Shown: piece by piece, positions 1-7,825 of the stretch
How positions within the stretch are numbered: the first letter of the stretch is position 1
Layout: each line of letters begins with the position of its first letter
Origin: Aurantimonas manganoxydans SI85-9A1
GTDB lineage: Bacteria > Pseudomonadota > Alphaproteobacteria > Rhizobiales > Rhizobiaceae
Length of the DNA: 64,000 bases
Direction: 5' to 3'
Assembly (NCBI RefSeq): GCF_000153465.1
Contig: NZ_CH672387.1
Coordinates: 4,098,914 to 4,162,913, forward strand
Position numbers and translations under genes: made by a program
The notes under the pieces: generated by a model
Told to the model about the DNA's origin: nothing
Databases searched by the model: none
Seen by the model: the letters and a program-made list of their open reading frames with translations, nothing else

Positions 1-56
1 CTTGACCCGAGGACCCATGCCGGTTCCGGTGATGCCGTCCGATCCTTCGACGGAAG
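1..56. repeat. Dispersed palindromic repeat, copy A (partial)
   Basis: The first bases (CTTGACCCGAGGACCCATGCC) are the reverse complement of the repeat core found near 623 and 1997, and match the opposite-strand copy starting at 1924. This motif, with GGGTCCTCGGGTCAAGCCC-like arms, resembles GC-rich intergenic repeats common in alphaproteobacteria. It is cut by the window edge. Confidence 0.6.
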
Positions 57-101
57 ATCCCCTATCCACAAAACACACCGCAGCAGAGCATCGCGCTGCC
101 C

Positions 102-503
102 TCAGCGCACGACCGCGCCGGTCGACGGCGACGGACCGTGGCGGTTGGCGGCGTCGCTGGGCTGGACGGCGAAGTAGAGGAATACCAGCCAGCCGATCAG
201 CGGCACCAGATTGACGAGGAACCACCAGCCGCTGCGGCCGGTGTCGTGCAGGCGGCGCACCGAGACGGCCAGCGACGGGATGAAGATCGCCAGCGAGAAG
301 ATCGAACCGAGCGGCTGGTAGCCCTCGCCCGAAAAGGGCGCGAGGCCCATGGCCGGGCCGACGAGGATCGCATCGAAGATGCCAAGGACGAAATTGCCGA
401 GCAGCGTGAACAGCGCGAACCACCAGAATTCCGAGCGTGGCGCCCGGCCCCGGAAGGTCGCGTAATTTGCAAAGACCGAACGGATGGCTTCGGTGAACGA
501 CAT
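102..503 (-). CDS. DUF805 family small membrane protein
   Basis: A protein of about 133 residues matching the DUF805 family: an N-terminal segment before the first helix with the F-x-GRAPRSEFWWF signature, two hydrophobic helices, then a conserved SVRRLHDTGRSGWWF loop and a last helix. The family is a short inner-membrane protein of unknown role. I place the start at the ATG at 503 because AAGGGGG lies just upstream and the FTEAIRSVFANYATFRGR opening is the usual family N-terminus; a longer frame from 611 adds 36 low-complexity residues. The gene stands alone, transcribed away from the IS110 element, with palindromic repeats behind it. Confidence 0.8.
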   Translation of the reverse strand: MSFTEAIRSVFANYATFRGRAPRSEFWWFALFTLLGNFVLGIFDAILVGPAMGLAPFSGEGYQPLGSIFSLAIFIPSLAVSVRRLHDTGRSGWWFLVNLVPLIGWLVFLYFAVQPSDAANRHGPSPSTGAVVR

Positions 504-597
504 GGCGTGCCCCCTTGCGTCTGCCGGCCGCTTGCCGGCGGCGCCAGCCTGCCCGATCGAGACGCTGGACGCCACCTGTGCCGCTGGGTTGGTCTTC

Positions 598-672
598 GAG
601 GGAGTGGTCACGGAGGCGCGGAGGCATGGGTCCTCGGGCCGAGCCCGAGGATGACGCGCGTTGGGGGTGGGG
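598..672. repeat. Dispersed palindromic repeat, copy B
   Basis: About 73 bases matching 1974-2045 at roughly nine bases in ten, in the same orientation. The core reads GGCATGGGTCCTCGG then a short spacer and CCGAGGATGACGCGCG, so it contains the palindrome CCTCGGGC/GCCCGAGG. With the copy at 1922-2045 it brackets the IS110 element. It may be a REP-like family that the element targets, or a pre-existing repeat. Confidence 0.65.
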
Positions 673-784
673 GAGCCTCGGATAGGGCGTCACGCGGTAG
701 GTAACGTCGCGCGGGTGGTAGCGTCGAGCAACCGCCAACCTCGGCGGAAGGGCCACTCCATCAAACAAGATCGTCATCCTTGTC

Positions 785-925
785 TGTTGACGGCCTCTTG
801 CAATTGGAGAGGCTGATCGGCGGGCAGCGCACCGTGTCATCCTTGGTCGTTGGAGACCGTGCCCGAGCAAGGTTCGCCGCCCGCCTTTCGTCATCCACCC
901 CGAACAGTTGCCGGGGCCGGCGTGA
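785..925 (+). ncRNA. Candidate IS110 bridge-RNA region
   Basis: The stretch upstream of the transposase has several short perfect hairpins: GCCTCT/AGAGGC (793-798 with 808-813, 9-nt loop), GGTC/GACC (845-848 with 855-858) inside CCTTG/CAAGG (841-845 with 868-872), and CCCCG/CGGGG (898-902 with 912-916, 9-nt loop). IS110-group elements are known to encode a structured bridge RNA in the non-coding left end that pairs with donor and target DNA. The position and structure fit that, but the guide loops were not matched to target sequence here, so this is inference. Confidence 0.3.
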
Positions 926-958
926 CAGCGCCGAGCCCGCAGGACAAGGATGGGACCT

Positions 959-1929
959 ATGATGATAGACCGGACCGTGCTGGGTATCGATATCTCTGGA
1001 GCGCATCTCGACGTCTTTGCTCATCCCGAAGGACGGGCCAGACGCCTGACCAACGATGCCGACGGCATCGCTGCCGTGACGGCCTTGGCGGCAAGGCGGC
1101 AGGCTTTCGTCGTGATCGAGGCCACCGCGCCGTTCGACCAGCCGCTGATCCGTGCCCTGGAGGCGGCGGGCCTGGTGTTCCACCGGGCCAATCCCCGCCG
1201 CGCCCGCGACTTCGCCCGGTCGGCCGGCCTTCTGGCCAAGACCGATGCGGTCGATGCCCGCATGCTGGCCCTTTACGGCACGGCTCTGGCGCTGCGGCCG
1301 ACGGAGAAGGTGGCGCCCGCGCGGCTGGCGCTGCAGGGCTTGGTCAGCCGCCGCGACCAGCTCGTCGCAATGCGCAAGGCCGAGCGGGTGCGGTTGCGGA
1401 CCATGAGCGAGCCGTGCATCGCCGAAGTCACCTCGCGGTGATCGCCCTCCTCGACGCGCAGATCCGCACCATCGAGCGCCGCATCGAGGCGACGGTCGCG
1501 GCCGATGCCGCTTTGGCCCGCCAGCGCCGCGTGCTGCGCGCAGCTCCCGGCATCGGACCGGTCGCCGCTTCGGTGCTGCTGGCCAGCCTGCCCGAACTCG
1601 GCCGCGTCAGCCGCCGGGCGATCGCCGCCCTGGCGGGGCTTGCCCCCATTGCCCGGGACTCCGGCCTGCTGCGCGGCAGACGCTGCGTCCAGGGTGGCCG
1701 CAAGCGCGTGCGCGACGCCCTCTACATGGCGGCGCTCGCCGCCGTGCGAACAACGCCGTGGAAGGCCCTCTTCGCCACCATGACGACCGCCGGCAAACCA
1801 GCAAAGCTCAGCCTGATCGCCATCGCCCGCAAGCTCCTCGTCACGCTCAACGTGGCAATCCGAACCGGAGAATATCAGCCGCGCCCAGCCCCCCCCTTGA
1901 CGCATACTCACACAGTTGCTTGGGCTTGA
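959..1929 (+). pseudogene. IS110-family transposase, frameshifted
   Basis: The N-terminal half (959-1441) has the DEDD-type recombinase start (VLGIDISGAHLDVF, VVIEAT, and the KTDAVDARMLALY motif). The C-terminal half (from about 1430, in another frame, to 1929) has the transposase_20 region: APGIGPVAASVLLASLPELG, then LAGLAPIARDSG and the GGRKRVRDALYMAAL block with the conserved serine region altered. The two halves join by a frame change near 1425-1440. The likely start is one of the ATGs at 959/962 behind AAGGA. A loss of 10 bases between copies of CACCTCGCG would explain the shift. The C-terminus also runs into the flanking repeat after a run of eight C. Confidence 0.75.
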
Positions 1930-2045
1930 CCCGAGGACCGATGCCGTTTCCGTTGGTGCAGCCCCATCCTCCGACGGAGTGGTCACCGAAGCGCAGAGGC
2001 ATGGGTCCTCGGGTCAGCCCGAGGATGACGCGCGTCGGGGGTGGG
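1922..2045. repeat. Dispersed palindromic repeat, inverted pair (copies C and D)
   Basis: Begins GCTTGACCCGAGGACCGATG and ends with GGCATGGGTCCTCGGGTCAG plus CCCGAGGATGACGCGCG, so the two ends are inverted copies of each other separated by about 55 bases. The second half matches 598-672, the first half matches 1-21. No open frame in it looks real. The following bases to 2148 hold nothing I can identify. Confidence 0.65.
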
Positions 2046-2148
2046 GCACGCGTGTGAAACGTCGTGCGGGTTGCGGGCGGCGCATCTGCCGAACGTGCCG
2101 CAGAGCTGTCACCGCGAACGGCCGTTCGCGTCATTCCCAGCAGCAGCG

Positions 2149-2565
2149 TCAGCGATGCGTGGCGGCGCCTTCATCATCAGCCGCCGGACACGCCGAGATC
2201 CGCACCGGGGCGGCGGCGGTTTCGCCGAGGGTGAGGCAGGCGTCGGTGTCCGGGACGCCCATCGCGTCGCCTAATGGGCAGAGCGTCCAGCCGGAGCCGG
2301 TGGCGCCGGAGGCGGCGAGGACGAGTTCGGGGATCGGCGCCAGATGCGGCGTGTAGACATAGGCGCCGTCGCGCAGGACGGCGTCCGGCGGCGGCTCCAT
2401 GCCGGCGCCCGAGCCCTCGACGCGGCCCTCGACGACCGTCAGCCCCTGCGGCCCCGCCAGCCAGCGCTCCTCCCAGCGGGTCTTCTCGACCGAATGGGTC
2501 CAGGACAGCGAGAAGGCGGTGGCGGCCAGGGTCAGCGTCTTGGCGCCGGCGGCGATGCAGATCAT
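2149..2565 (-). CDS. DUF1850 domain protein, TRAP-associated
   Basis: A 138-residue protein starting with a short hydrophobic or semi-secreted segment (MICIAAGAKTLTLAATAF), then the DUF1850 core FSLSWTHSVEKTRWEERW, an EGRVEGSGAGMEPPPDA stretch and TPHLAPIPELVLAAS. DUF1850 proteins are small accessory proteins usually coded beside TAXI-type TRAP transporters; their molecular role is not established. The ATG at 2565 overlaps the stop of the permease gene by four bases (ATGA), so the two are translationally coupled. The longer open frame to 2847 lies inside the permease gene and is rejected. Confidence 0.8.
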   Translation of the reverse strand: MICIAAGAKTLTLAATAFSLSWTHSVEKTRWEERWLAGPQGLTVVEGRVEGSGAGMEPPPDAVLRDGAYVYTPHLAPIPELVLAASGATGSGWTLCPLGDAMGVPDTDACLTLGETAAAPVRISACPAADDEGAATHR

Positions 2566-4763
2566 TCGGCCGGCGACACCGTCTCGTCGCGGGGCGCGGC
2601 ACCGGTCGCGGTGGTGCTGCTGCCGCCGCCGGTGCGGTTGACCACTTCGGGCACGCCGTGCCGGCGGATTTGCAACGCATGCCAGCCGATGATCAGCGCC
2701 GCGAGAGCGAAGCCGATCTCGTCGGTAATCGGCATTGCGGCGATCAGCGTGAAGGCGGCGACGGTCGCCACCGCCCGTTCCCACCATTTGAGCGGTGCGA
2801 CCAGATAGCCGATCGCCGCGGCACCCCACAGCCCGATGGCGAGGCACGCCTTGAAGACGATGTAGACGACGGCAGGCCAGTAGCCGATGGCTTCGGCCAG
2901 CGGACCGCCATCCTGCAGCATCAAAGCGGGCGTATAGACGGCCATGAAGGGGATGACGAAGCCGGCGAGTGCGACCTTGACCGCCTCGAAGGAGATTCTC
3001 AGCCCCGGCGCCTTGGCGATGGGCGCGGCCGCGAAGCAGGCCAGTGCCACCGGCGGCGTCAGGTCGGCGAGAATGCCGAAATAGAAGACGAACATGTGGC
3101 TGACGATCAGCGGCACGCCGAGGGCGAGCAGCGCCGGGCCGGCGATCGACGAGGTGATGATGTAGTTCGGGATCGTGGGGATGCCCATGCCCAGGATCAG
3201 GCAGGTGATCATGGTCAGCACCAGCGACAGGAACAGCGAGGTGTCACCGACCGCCACGATGAACTGGCCGAAGGTGTTGGCGACGCCGGTCAGCGTCATC
3301 GTGCCGACGATGATGCCGACGATGGCGCAGGCGATACCGACCGGCAGCGCCGTCTTGGCACCCTCGGCGAGCGCGTCGCGGGTCAGGAGCAGCGTCTCGC
3401 GGCCGCCCCGGAACAGGGCGCAGAGGGCAATCAGCACGGCCAGCGCGATGACCACCGGCAGGATGCCGTATTCGAAAAAGGCGGCAGCCGAGATGCCGAG
3501 ACCGATCCAGAAGACGTAGCGCAGCGCCTGCACCGAGATCCGGCGGGCCAGCGGCGCGCCGAGGATCAGCAAAGCCGTCAATGCGAGGCCGATCGTGCCG
3601 GCATAGAGCGGCGTGTAGCCGGTGAACAGCAGGTAGACGAGCACGCCCAGCGGCAGGAGCAGGTACCAGCCCTTCTTCAGCGCGTTCAGCGCCGAGGGCA
3701 GCTCGCCCTTCTTCAGGCCGATCAGGCCGCGCTTGCCGGCTTCCAGATGCACCATCCAGAACACCGAGCCGAAATACAGCACCGCGGGAATGACCGCGGC
3801 CTGGACGACGGCGGCATAGGGCACGTTCAGCGTCTCGGCCATGATGAAGGCGACGGCGCCCATCACCGGCGGCATGATCTGGCCGCCCATGGAGGCGGTC
3901 GACTCGACGCCGCCGGCAAAGGCGGCGCGGTAGCCGAAGCGCTTCATCAGGGGAATGGTGAACTGGCCGGTGGTCACCACATTGGCGACGCCCGAGCCGG
4001 AGATCGTGCCCATCAGGCCTGAGGAGATGACAGCGACCTTGGCGGCGCCCCCCTTCGCCCCGCCGACAAGCCCGAGCGAGATGTCGGTGAACAGCTTGAT
4101 CATGCCGGCCCGCTCCAGGAAGGAGCCGAACAGGATGAACAGGAAGATGTAGGAGGACGAGACGTAGGTCGGGATGCCGTAGATGCCCTCGGTGCCGAAG
4201 GACATGTGATCGACGATCTGGCTGAACGGGTAGTAGCGGATCACGAAGGGCGACGGCAGGTAGCGGCCGAACAGGCAGTAGGCCAGGAACAGGCCGGCGA
4301 TGATCGGCAAAGCCGGTCCCATGATCCGCCAGGTGGCGATGAAGAGCACGGCCAGCGCGGCGACGCCGACGATCGTGTCGGCCAGCGACGGCATGCCGGC
4401 CCTGAAGATCAGCGCCTCGTATTCCCACCATTGATAGACGGCGACGCCCATGCCGGCGAGGCCGAGCAGCCAGAACAGCGCCCTCAGGCCGGCATTCTCG
4501 CCCTTGATCGCGGCGACCAGCGGCAGGCCGAGCAGGCAAAGGAAGCCAACATGGACGGCCCGCACGATCTGGCTCGGCAGGTCCCACAGATGCGCCGCCG
4601 TGGCGAGCTGGAAGATCGAGAAGGCGAAGGCGATCCAGAACAGGATCCGCCCTTCCGTGCCGAGCGGGAAGCCCGAGGACAAGGGATCGTGGTGGCTCAC
4701 GGGCTCGCCGTCCGGCGCCAGCTCGTGATGCTTCTCCAGTTCTCCCGGCGTACCCTGACTCAT
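2562..4763 (-). CDS. TRAP transporter, fused 4TM/12TM permease
   Basis: A 733-residue inner-membrane protein joining the small (DctQ-like, 4TM) and large (DctM-like, 12TM) TRAP subunits. Many hydrophobic segments follow a polar N-terminus of about 40 residues. Family landmarks are GSFLERAGMIKLFTDISLGLVGGAKGG, GSGVANVVTTGQFTIPLMKR, MGGQIMPPVMGAVAFIMAE and the late LGMGIPTIPNYI and DLTPPVALA segments. Fused permeases of this kind work with TAXI-type periplasmic binding proteins and import small organic acids or amino acids using a sodium gradient. It follows the DgcN-like gene by 92 bases on the same strand and is coupled to DUF1850. No binding-protein gene lies in this operon. Confidence 0.9.
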   Translation of the reverse strand: MSQGTPGELEKHHELAPDGEPVSHHDPLSSGFPLGTEGRILFWIAFAFSIFQLATAAHLWDLPSQIVRAVHVGFLCLLGLPLVAAIKGENAGLRALFWLLGLAGMGVAVYQWWEYEALIFRAGMPSLADTIVGVAALAVLFIATWRIMGPALPIIAGLFLAYCLFGRYLPSPFVIRYYPFSQIVDHMSFGTEGIYGIPTYVSSSYIFLFILFGSFLERAGMIKLFTDISLGLVGGAKGGAAKVAVISSGLMGTISGSGVANVVTTGQFTIPLMKRFGYRAAFAGGVESTASMGGQIMPPVMGAVAFIMAETLNVPYAAVVQAAVIPAVLYFGSVFWMVHLEAGKRGLIGLKKGELPSALNALKKGWYLLLPLGVLVYLLFTGYTPLYAGTIGLALTALLILGAPLARRISVQALRYVFWIGLGISAAAFFEYGILPVVIALAVLIALCALFRGGRETLLLTRDALAEGAKTALPVGIACAIVGIIVGTMTLTGVANTFGQFIVAVGDTSLFLSLVLTMITCLILGMGIPTIPNYIITSSIAGPALLALGVPLIVSHMFVFYFGILADLTPPVALACFAAAPIAKAPGLRISFEAVKVALAGFVIPFMAVYTPALMLQDGGPLAEAIGYWPAVVYIVFKACLAIGLWGAAAIGYLVAPLKWWERAVATVAAFTLIAAMPITDEIGFALAALIIGWHALQIRRHGVPEVVNRTGGGSSTTATGAAPRDETVSPAE

Positions 4764-4855
4764 CTACGGCTCCTCCCAGAGGCCTGTCACGGCCGGGACA
4801 TTACATCATCGACCTCGAAAGGCGATCGCCCTTTCCGGCACGATGGCCTCCCCCG

Positions 4856-5869
4856 TCAAGGCCTGCCGTAGATCCGGGCGATCTCGTCCACCACCGGCGC
4901 CGAGCCGAAGCGCACCGGATCGGTGGCCGGCAGGCCATGTTCCTCGGCCAGTTCGGCCAGCAGCGCCCGCGCCGCCTCCTCATCCAGCTTGGCGGTGTTG
5001 ACGCAGAGACCGACGCAGCGAATATCCGGATTGGTCAGCCGGCCCATGGCGATGGTCGCCTCGATCACCGCCGCGATAGTCGGCAGCGGCGTCGCCACGC
5101 CGCGCATCGTGGTGCGGGTCGGCTCGTGGCAGACGACGAAGGCATCGGGCTGCGAACCGTGCAGCAGACCGAGGGTCACGCCGGCAAAGGACGGATGGAA
5201 CAGCGAGCCCTGCCCCTCGACGACGTCCCAGTGGTCGTCCGCGGCGTCGGGCGTCAGCCATTCGGCCGCGCCGGCGATGAAATCGGCAACCACGGCGTCC
5301 AGCGGCACACCGCGACCGGCGATCAGGACGCCGGTCTGGCCGGTGGCGCGGAACTCGGCGTCGAAGCCGGCGGCCTGCATGTCGCGCTCCAGGCAGAGGG
5401 CGGCGTATTTCTTACCGACCGAACAATCGGTGCCGACCGCCAGCAGGCGCTTGCCGGTGCGCTTGTGGCCCTTGCCGGTGGCATAGCTGCGATCGGGCTG
5501 GCGCAGGTCGGTCAGCTTGCGGCCGTTCGCTTCGGCCGCCGCCGCGATGCGCGCAATCGAACCGAGGCGCACATGCAGGCCGCTGGCCACGTCCAGCCCG
5601 GCTTCGAGCGCCGTCACGATGGTGTCGATCCAGTGCTCGGGCAGAACACCGCCGGCATTGACGACGCCGACCACCAAGGTCTTCGCGCCGGCCGCGACCG
5701 CCTCGGGCACCGTCATCTCGTCGAGGCCGAGATCGGCGCCGCAGCCCGGCAGCCGCAACTGGGCAAGACACCAGTCCCGACGCCAGTCGACGACGCCCTG
5801 TGCGGTCTTGGCGGCCAGCGCGTCCGGCACGTCGCCGAGGAACATGAGATAGGGAGGGGTGACGTTCAT
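4856..5869 (-). CDS. dgcN: DUF1611/DgcN-family protein (D-glutamate N-acetyltransferase-like)
   Basis: A 337-residue protein matching DUF1611, now linked to DgcN. The N-terminal domain (about 1-130) ends with SIARIAAAAEANGRKL and a DLRQPDRSY link. The C-terminal domain opens with a P-loop-like segment, RLLAVGTDCSVGKKYAAL, and has RATGQTGVLIAGRGVPLDAVVADF and VEGQGSLFHPSFAGVTLGLLHG. DgcN is reported to acetylate D-glutamate, with DgcA then racemising the product; no dgcA homologue is seen here. As first gene of an operon with a TRAP permease, it hints that the imported substrate is an acidic amino acid or related compound. The ATG at 5869 opens the frame. The symbol is by family, not proof of substrate. 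Confidence 0.7.
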   Translation of the reverse strand: MNVTPPYLMFLGDVPDALAAKTAQGVVDWRRDWCLAQLRLPGCGADLGLDEMTVPEAVAAGAKTLVVGVVNAGGVLPEHWIDTIVTALEAGLDVASGLHVRLGSIARIAAAAEANGRKLTDLRQPDRSYATGKGHKRTGKRLLAVGTDCSVGKKYAALCLERDMQAAGFDAEFRATGQTGVLIAGRGVPLDAVVADFIAGAAEWLTPDAADDHWDVVEGQGSLFHPSFAGVTLGLLHGSQPDAFVVCHEPTRTTMRGVATPLPTIAAVIEATIAMGRLTNPDIRCVGLCVNTAKLDEEAARALLAELAEEHGLPATDPVRFGSAPVVDEIARIYGRP

Positions 5870-6200
5870 GGCGCGACTTTCGGGAAGGGGATCTTCTGCC
5901 CGCAGACTGACCGAGTTGGCACGGCTTGTGAAGCGGGGCGACGGCCGCGAATGCGGCAGTGCACATCTGTCTGTGACGATGGACGACAGCGGGTTGTCCG
6001 GCTTGCCCGGGCAAACGCGAGCGGCTTGTGGTCTGCGCGGATGCTGGCCCGCTTCGGCAGCTCAAGCCCAGACGGAATGCCGCGAGCGCCGGCGTTCGCC
6101 TCACGGCGATTTCCCCCAGTGCAGCGGACGGCGATCCACTTTCATTTTGCAAGTGGTTGCCCGTCAAGTAACTTCGGTGCGGATGGAGGAGGAGCAGCGA
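5870..6200. promoter_or_regulatory. Divergent intergenic region dgcN / hxlR
   Basis: This 331-base gap between divergently transcribed genes must hold promoters for both. Near the regulator a short quasi-palindrome AAGTAACTT (6166-6174) lies 26 bases before the ATG, and CAAGT occurs twice (about 6150 and 6165). Such AAGT/ACTT elements are plausible operators for HxlR regulators, which often control themselves and the divergent neighbour. No gene is evident in it. Confidence 0.35.
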
Positions 6201-6617
6201 ATGGGGCAGGATGGCCGAAGTGACACGACGCGAGAGCATTTTCGCTCGCGCTGCTCGATCGCCCGCACGCTCGACATCTTCGGAGACAAGTGGACGCTGC
6301 TGATCGTCCGCGACCTGCTCTGGCACGGCAAGCACACATTCGGCGCCCTGCACGAAAGCGCCGAGCGCATTCCGACCAACATCCTCAGCGACCGGCTGCG
6401 CCGGCTCGAGACCTGGGGGCTGGTCGAGCGGCGCCCCTATGCCGACCGGCCGCTGCGGCACGAATATCACCTGACGGCGCGTGGTCGCTCGCTGGAGGAT
6501 GCGCTCCTCGGCGTCATGGCCTGGGGTCATGCCCATCTGGACGGCGGCTTCTTCGATCCGCGAACCGGCTGGAGCACACCGCCCCGCAGCCGGGTTTCCA
6601 ACGACGGCAACGCCTGA
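6201..6617 (+). CDS. HxlR-family winged-helix transcription regulator
   Basis: A 138-residue DNA-binding protein. The HxlR core is clear: CSIARTLDIFGDKWTLLIVRDLL near residue 20-40, then HTFGALHESAERIPTNILSDRLRRLETWGLVERRPY as helix-turn-helix and wing, and HEYHLTARGRSL. The single cysteine before the first helix is the usual redox- or ligand-sensing position in some members. I prefer the ATG at 6201, behind a strong GGAGGAGG ribosome site; a second ATG at 6183 would swallow that site. It is divergent from the dgcN-TRAP operon, so control of that operon is a reasonable guess but not shown. Confidence 0.88.
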   Translation: MGQDGRSDTTREHFRSRCSIARTLDIFGDKWTLLIVRDLLWHGKHTFGALHESAERIPTNILSDRLRRLETWGLVERRPYADRPLRHEYHLTARGRSLEDALLGVMAWGHAHLDGGFFDPRTGWSTPPRSRVSNDGNA

Positions 6618-6726
6618 CGGCGGTAGGCCGAGGCCACCGCGCCGCTCAGAACGCCGAAGACCTTTGGCCTCGCCGGCGAAATCCGGTAGAGCCAAGCAGA
6701 CATTTTCCCCTGAGCGAAGGCGATCC

Positions 6727-7344
6727 ATGACCATCCGCGTCCACAAAGGCGATCTTCCCGACATCTCCCGCTACACCGGCCCGGTGGCGATCGACACCGA
6801 GACCCTCGGCCTCGACACCCGCCGCGACCGGCTCTGCGTCGTCCAGCTGTCGCCGGGCGACGGCACTGCCGACGTCGTCCAGATCGCCAAGGGCCAGAGC
6901 GAGGCGCCGAACATCACGGCGCTCCTCAAGGACCCGGCCAAGACCAAGATCTTCCACTATGCCCGCTTCGACGTGGCGGCGCTCTACCATGCCTTCGGCG
7001 TGATGACCGACGGCATCTTCTGCACCAAGATCGCCTCGCGCCTGACCCGCACCTACACCGACCGGCACGGTCTGAAGGATCTCGCCCGCGAGATGGTCGG
7101 CGTCGACATCTCCAAGCAGCAGCAATCGTCGGACTGGGCCGCCGAGACCCTGTCGCAGGCGCAGGTCGAATACGCCGCCTCGGACGTCCTCTATCTGCAC
7201 GACATCATGGGCGGTCTCTACAAGCGGCTGGAGCGCGAGGATCGCATGGAACTAGCCAAGGCCTGCTTCACCTTCCTGCCGACCCGGGCCAAGCTCGACC
7301 TCGCCGGCTGGGACGACGAGGACATCTTCTCCCACTCGGCCTGA
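6727..7344 (+). CDS. Ribonuclease D-like 3'-5' exonuclease
   Basis: A 205-residue DnaQ-like (DEDD) exonuclease. Exo I is AIDTETLGLDTRRDRLCVVQLSPGDG (Asp and Glu as metal ligands), exo II is KIFHYARFDVAALYHAFGV, exo III is the YAASDVLYLHDIMGGL segment with Tyr and Asp. It has the catalytic domain only and lacks the HRDC domains of full RNase D, as is usual for the short alphaproteobacterial form. Its likely work is 3' trimming of structured RNAs such as tRNA precursors. The ATG at 6727 has GCGAAGG upstream. Confidence 0.88.
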   Translation: MTIRVHKGDLPDISRYTGPVAIDTETLGLDTRRDRLCVVQLSPGDGTADVVQIAKGQSEAPNITALLKDPAKTKIFHYARFDVAALYHAFGVMTDGIFCTKIASRLTRTYTDRHGLKDLAREMVGVDISKQQQSSDWAAETLSQAQVEYAASDVLYLHDIMGGLYKRLEREDRMELAKACFTFLPTRAKLDLAGWDDEDIFSHSA

Positions 7345-7553
7345 GGGTCTCTAGATGGTGTTCGAGGGCTGCCGCATGGGCGGCCCTCAGCCCTTGTCAG
7401 GCAGGCGATTGACGGCGTTGCTTGCGGGAAACTGACGACGCTCGACAGAATGTCTCTGGCGCGGCATGGCGTGTCGCAAAACGGACTGGATCGACCCCTT
7501 CGTCCAACGCATATGCCCGGCATCAGCAACGCGCTCGACGAAAGGCGCACACC

Positions 7554-7649
7554 ATGACCCGCAGCCCTCTCATGCAGTCCCTCGCCGTCTCCGGCATGCT
7601 TACCGTCGCGCTGCTTGCGACCGTCGCGTTGCTGAAGCTCGTCGGCTAA
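7554..7649 (+). CDS. Small single-helix membrane protein (31 aa), hypothetical
   Basis: A 31-residue frame starting at 7554 with GAAAGG seven bases before the ATG. After a short polar start (MTRSPLMQSL) it is a single hydrophobic helix, AVSGMLTVALLATVALLKLVG. A strong intrinsic terminator follows at 7734. The ribosome site, membrane-like composition and terminator together support a real small gene; I do not recognise the family. The larger frames overlapping it lack comparable signals. Confidence 0.45.
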   Translation: MTRSPLMQSLAVSGMLTVALLATVALLKLVG

Positions 7650-7701
7650 TTCCCGCCTCCCGGCGTCGCGCTGAGAACAGCCAGCCGGATGGGCGACACA
7701 G

Positions 7702-7721
7702 GCCGACGCAAACGCGTCGGC
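7702..7721. repeat. Perfect 8-bp hairpin
   Basis: GCCGACGC, four-base loop AAAC, GCGTCGGC. It lies between the small gene and the intrinsic terminator and has no T-run of its own. It may help stop or protect the transcript. Confidence 0.5.
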
Positions 7722-7733
7722 ACACAGACATGC

Positions 7734-7777
7734 AAGAAGCGCGGCGCACCTTGAGGTTCGCCGCGCTTCTTTCGTTT
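7734..7777 (+). terminator. Strong intrinsic terminator
   Basis: A 13-bp stem (7734-7746 with 7759-7771) with a 12-base loop, then T-rich TTCGTTT. It ends transcription of the small gene and, because the opposite strand also carries a few T after the stem, could serve the convergent TRAP operon as well. Confidence 0.8.
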
Positions 7778-7825
7778 GGGATGACCTGCCCGGAGACGGA
7801 TGGGCGTCCCATCTTGCGCCGCCCG

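Larger units (their letters stand above)
780..1930 (+). mobile_element. IS110-family insertion sequence (inactive copy)
   Basis: The element consists of a non-coding 5' part (about 780-950) and one transposase reading frame broken by a frameshift (959-1929). IS110 elements lack terminal inverted repeats and leave no long target duplication, so the exact ends cannot be fixed from one copy. The limits given are approximate: the left is set by the start of the hairpin-rich segment, the right by the resumption of the dispersed repeat at 1922. The direct repeats at 598-672 and 1974-2045 suggest insertion inside or next to a repeat cluster. Confidence 0.6.

Noticed and set aside
62-70. Isolated DnaA-box-like CTATCCACA
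   Set aside because: Single copy 57 kb from the candidate origin, not clustered.
2274-4022. Long plus-strand open frame opposite the TRAP permease
   Set aside because: It is an antisense shadow of a high-GC membrane-protein gene, with Arg/Asp/His-rich composition and no known domain.
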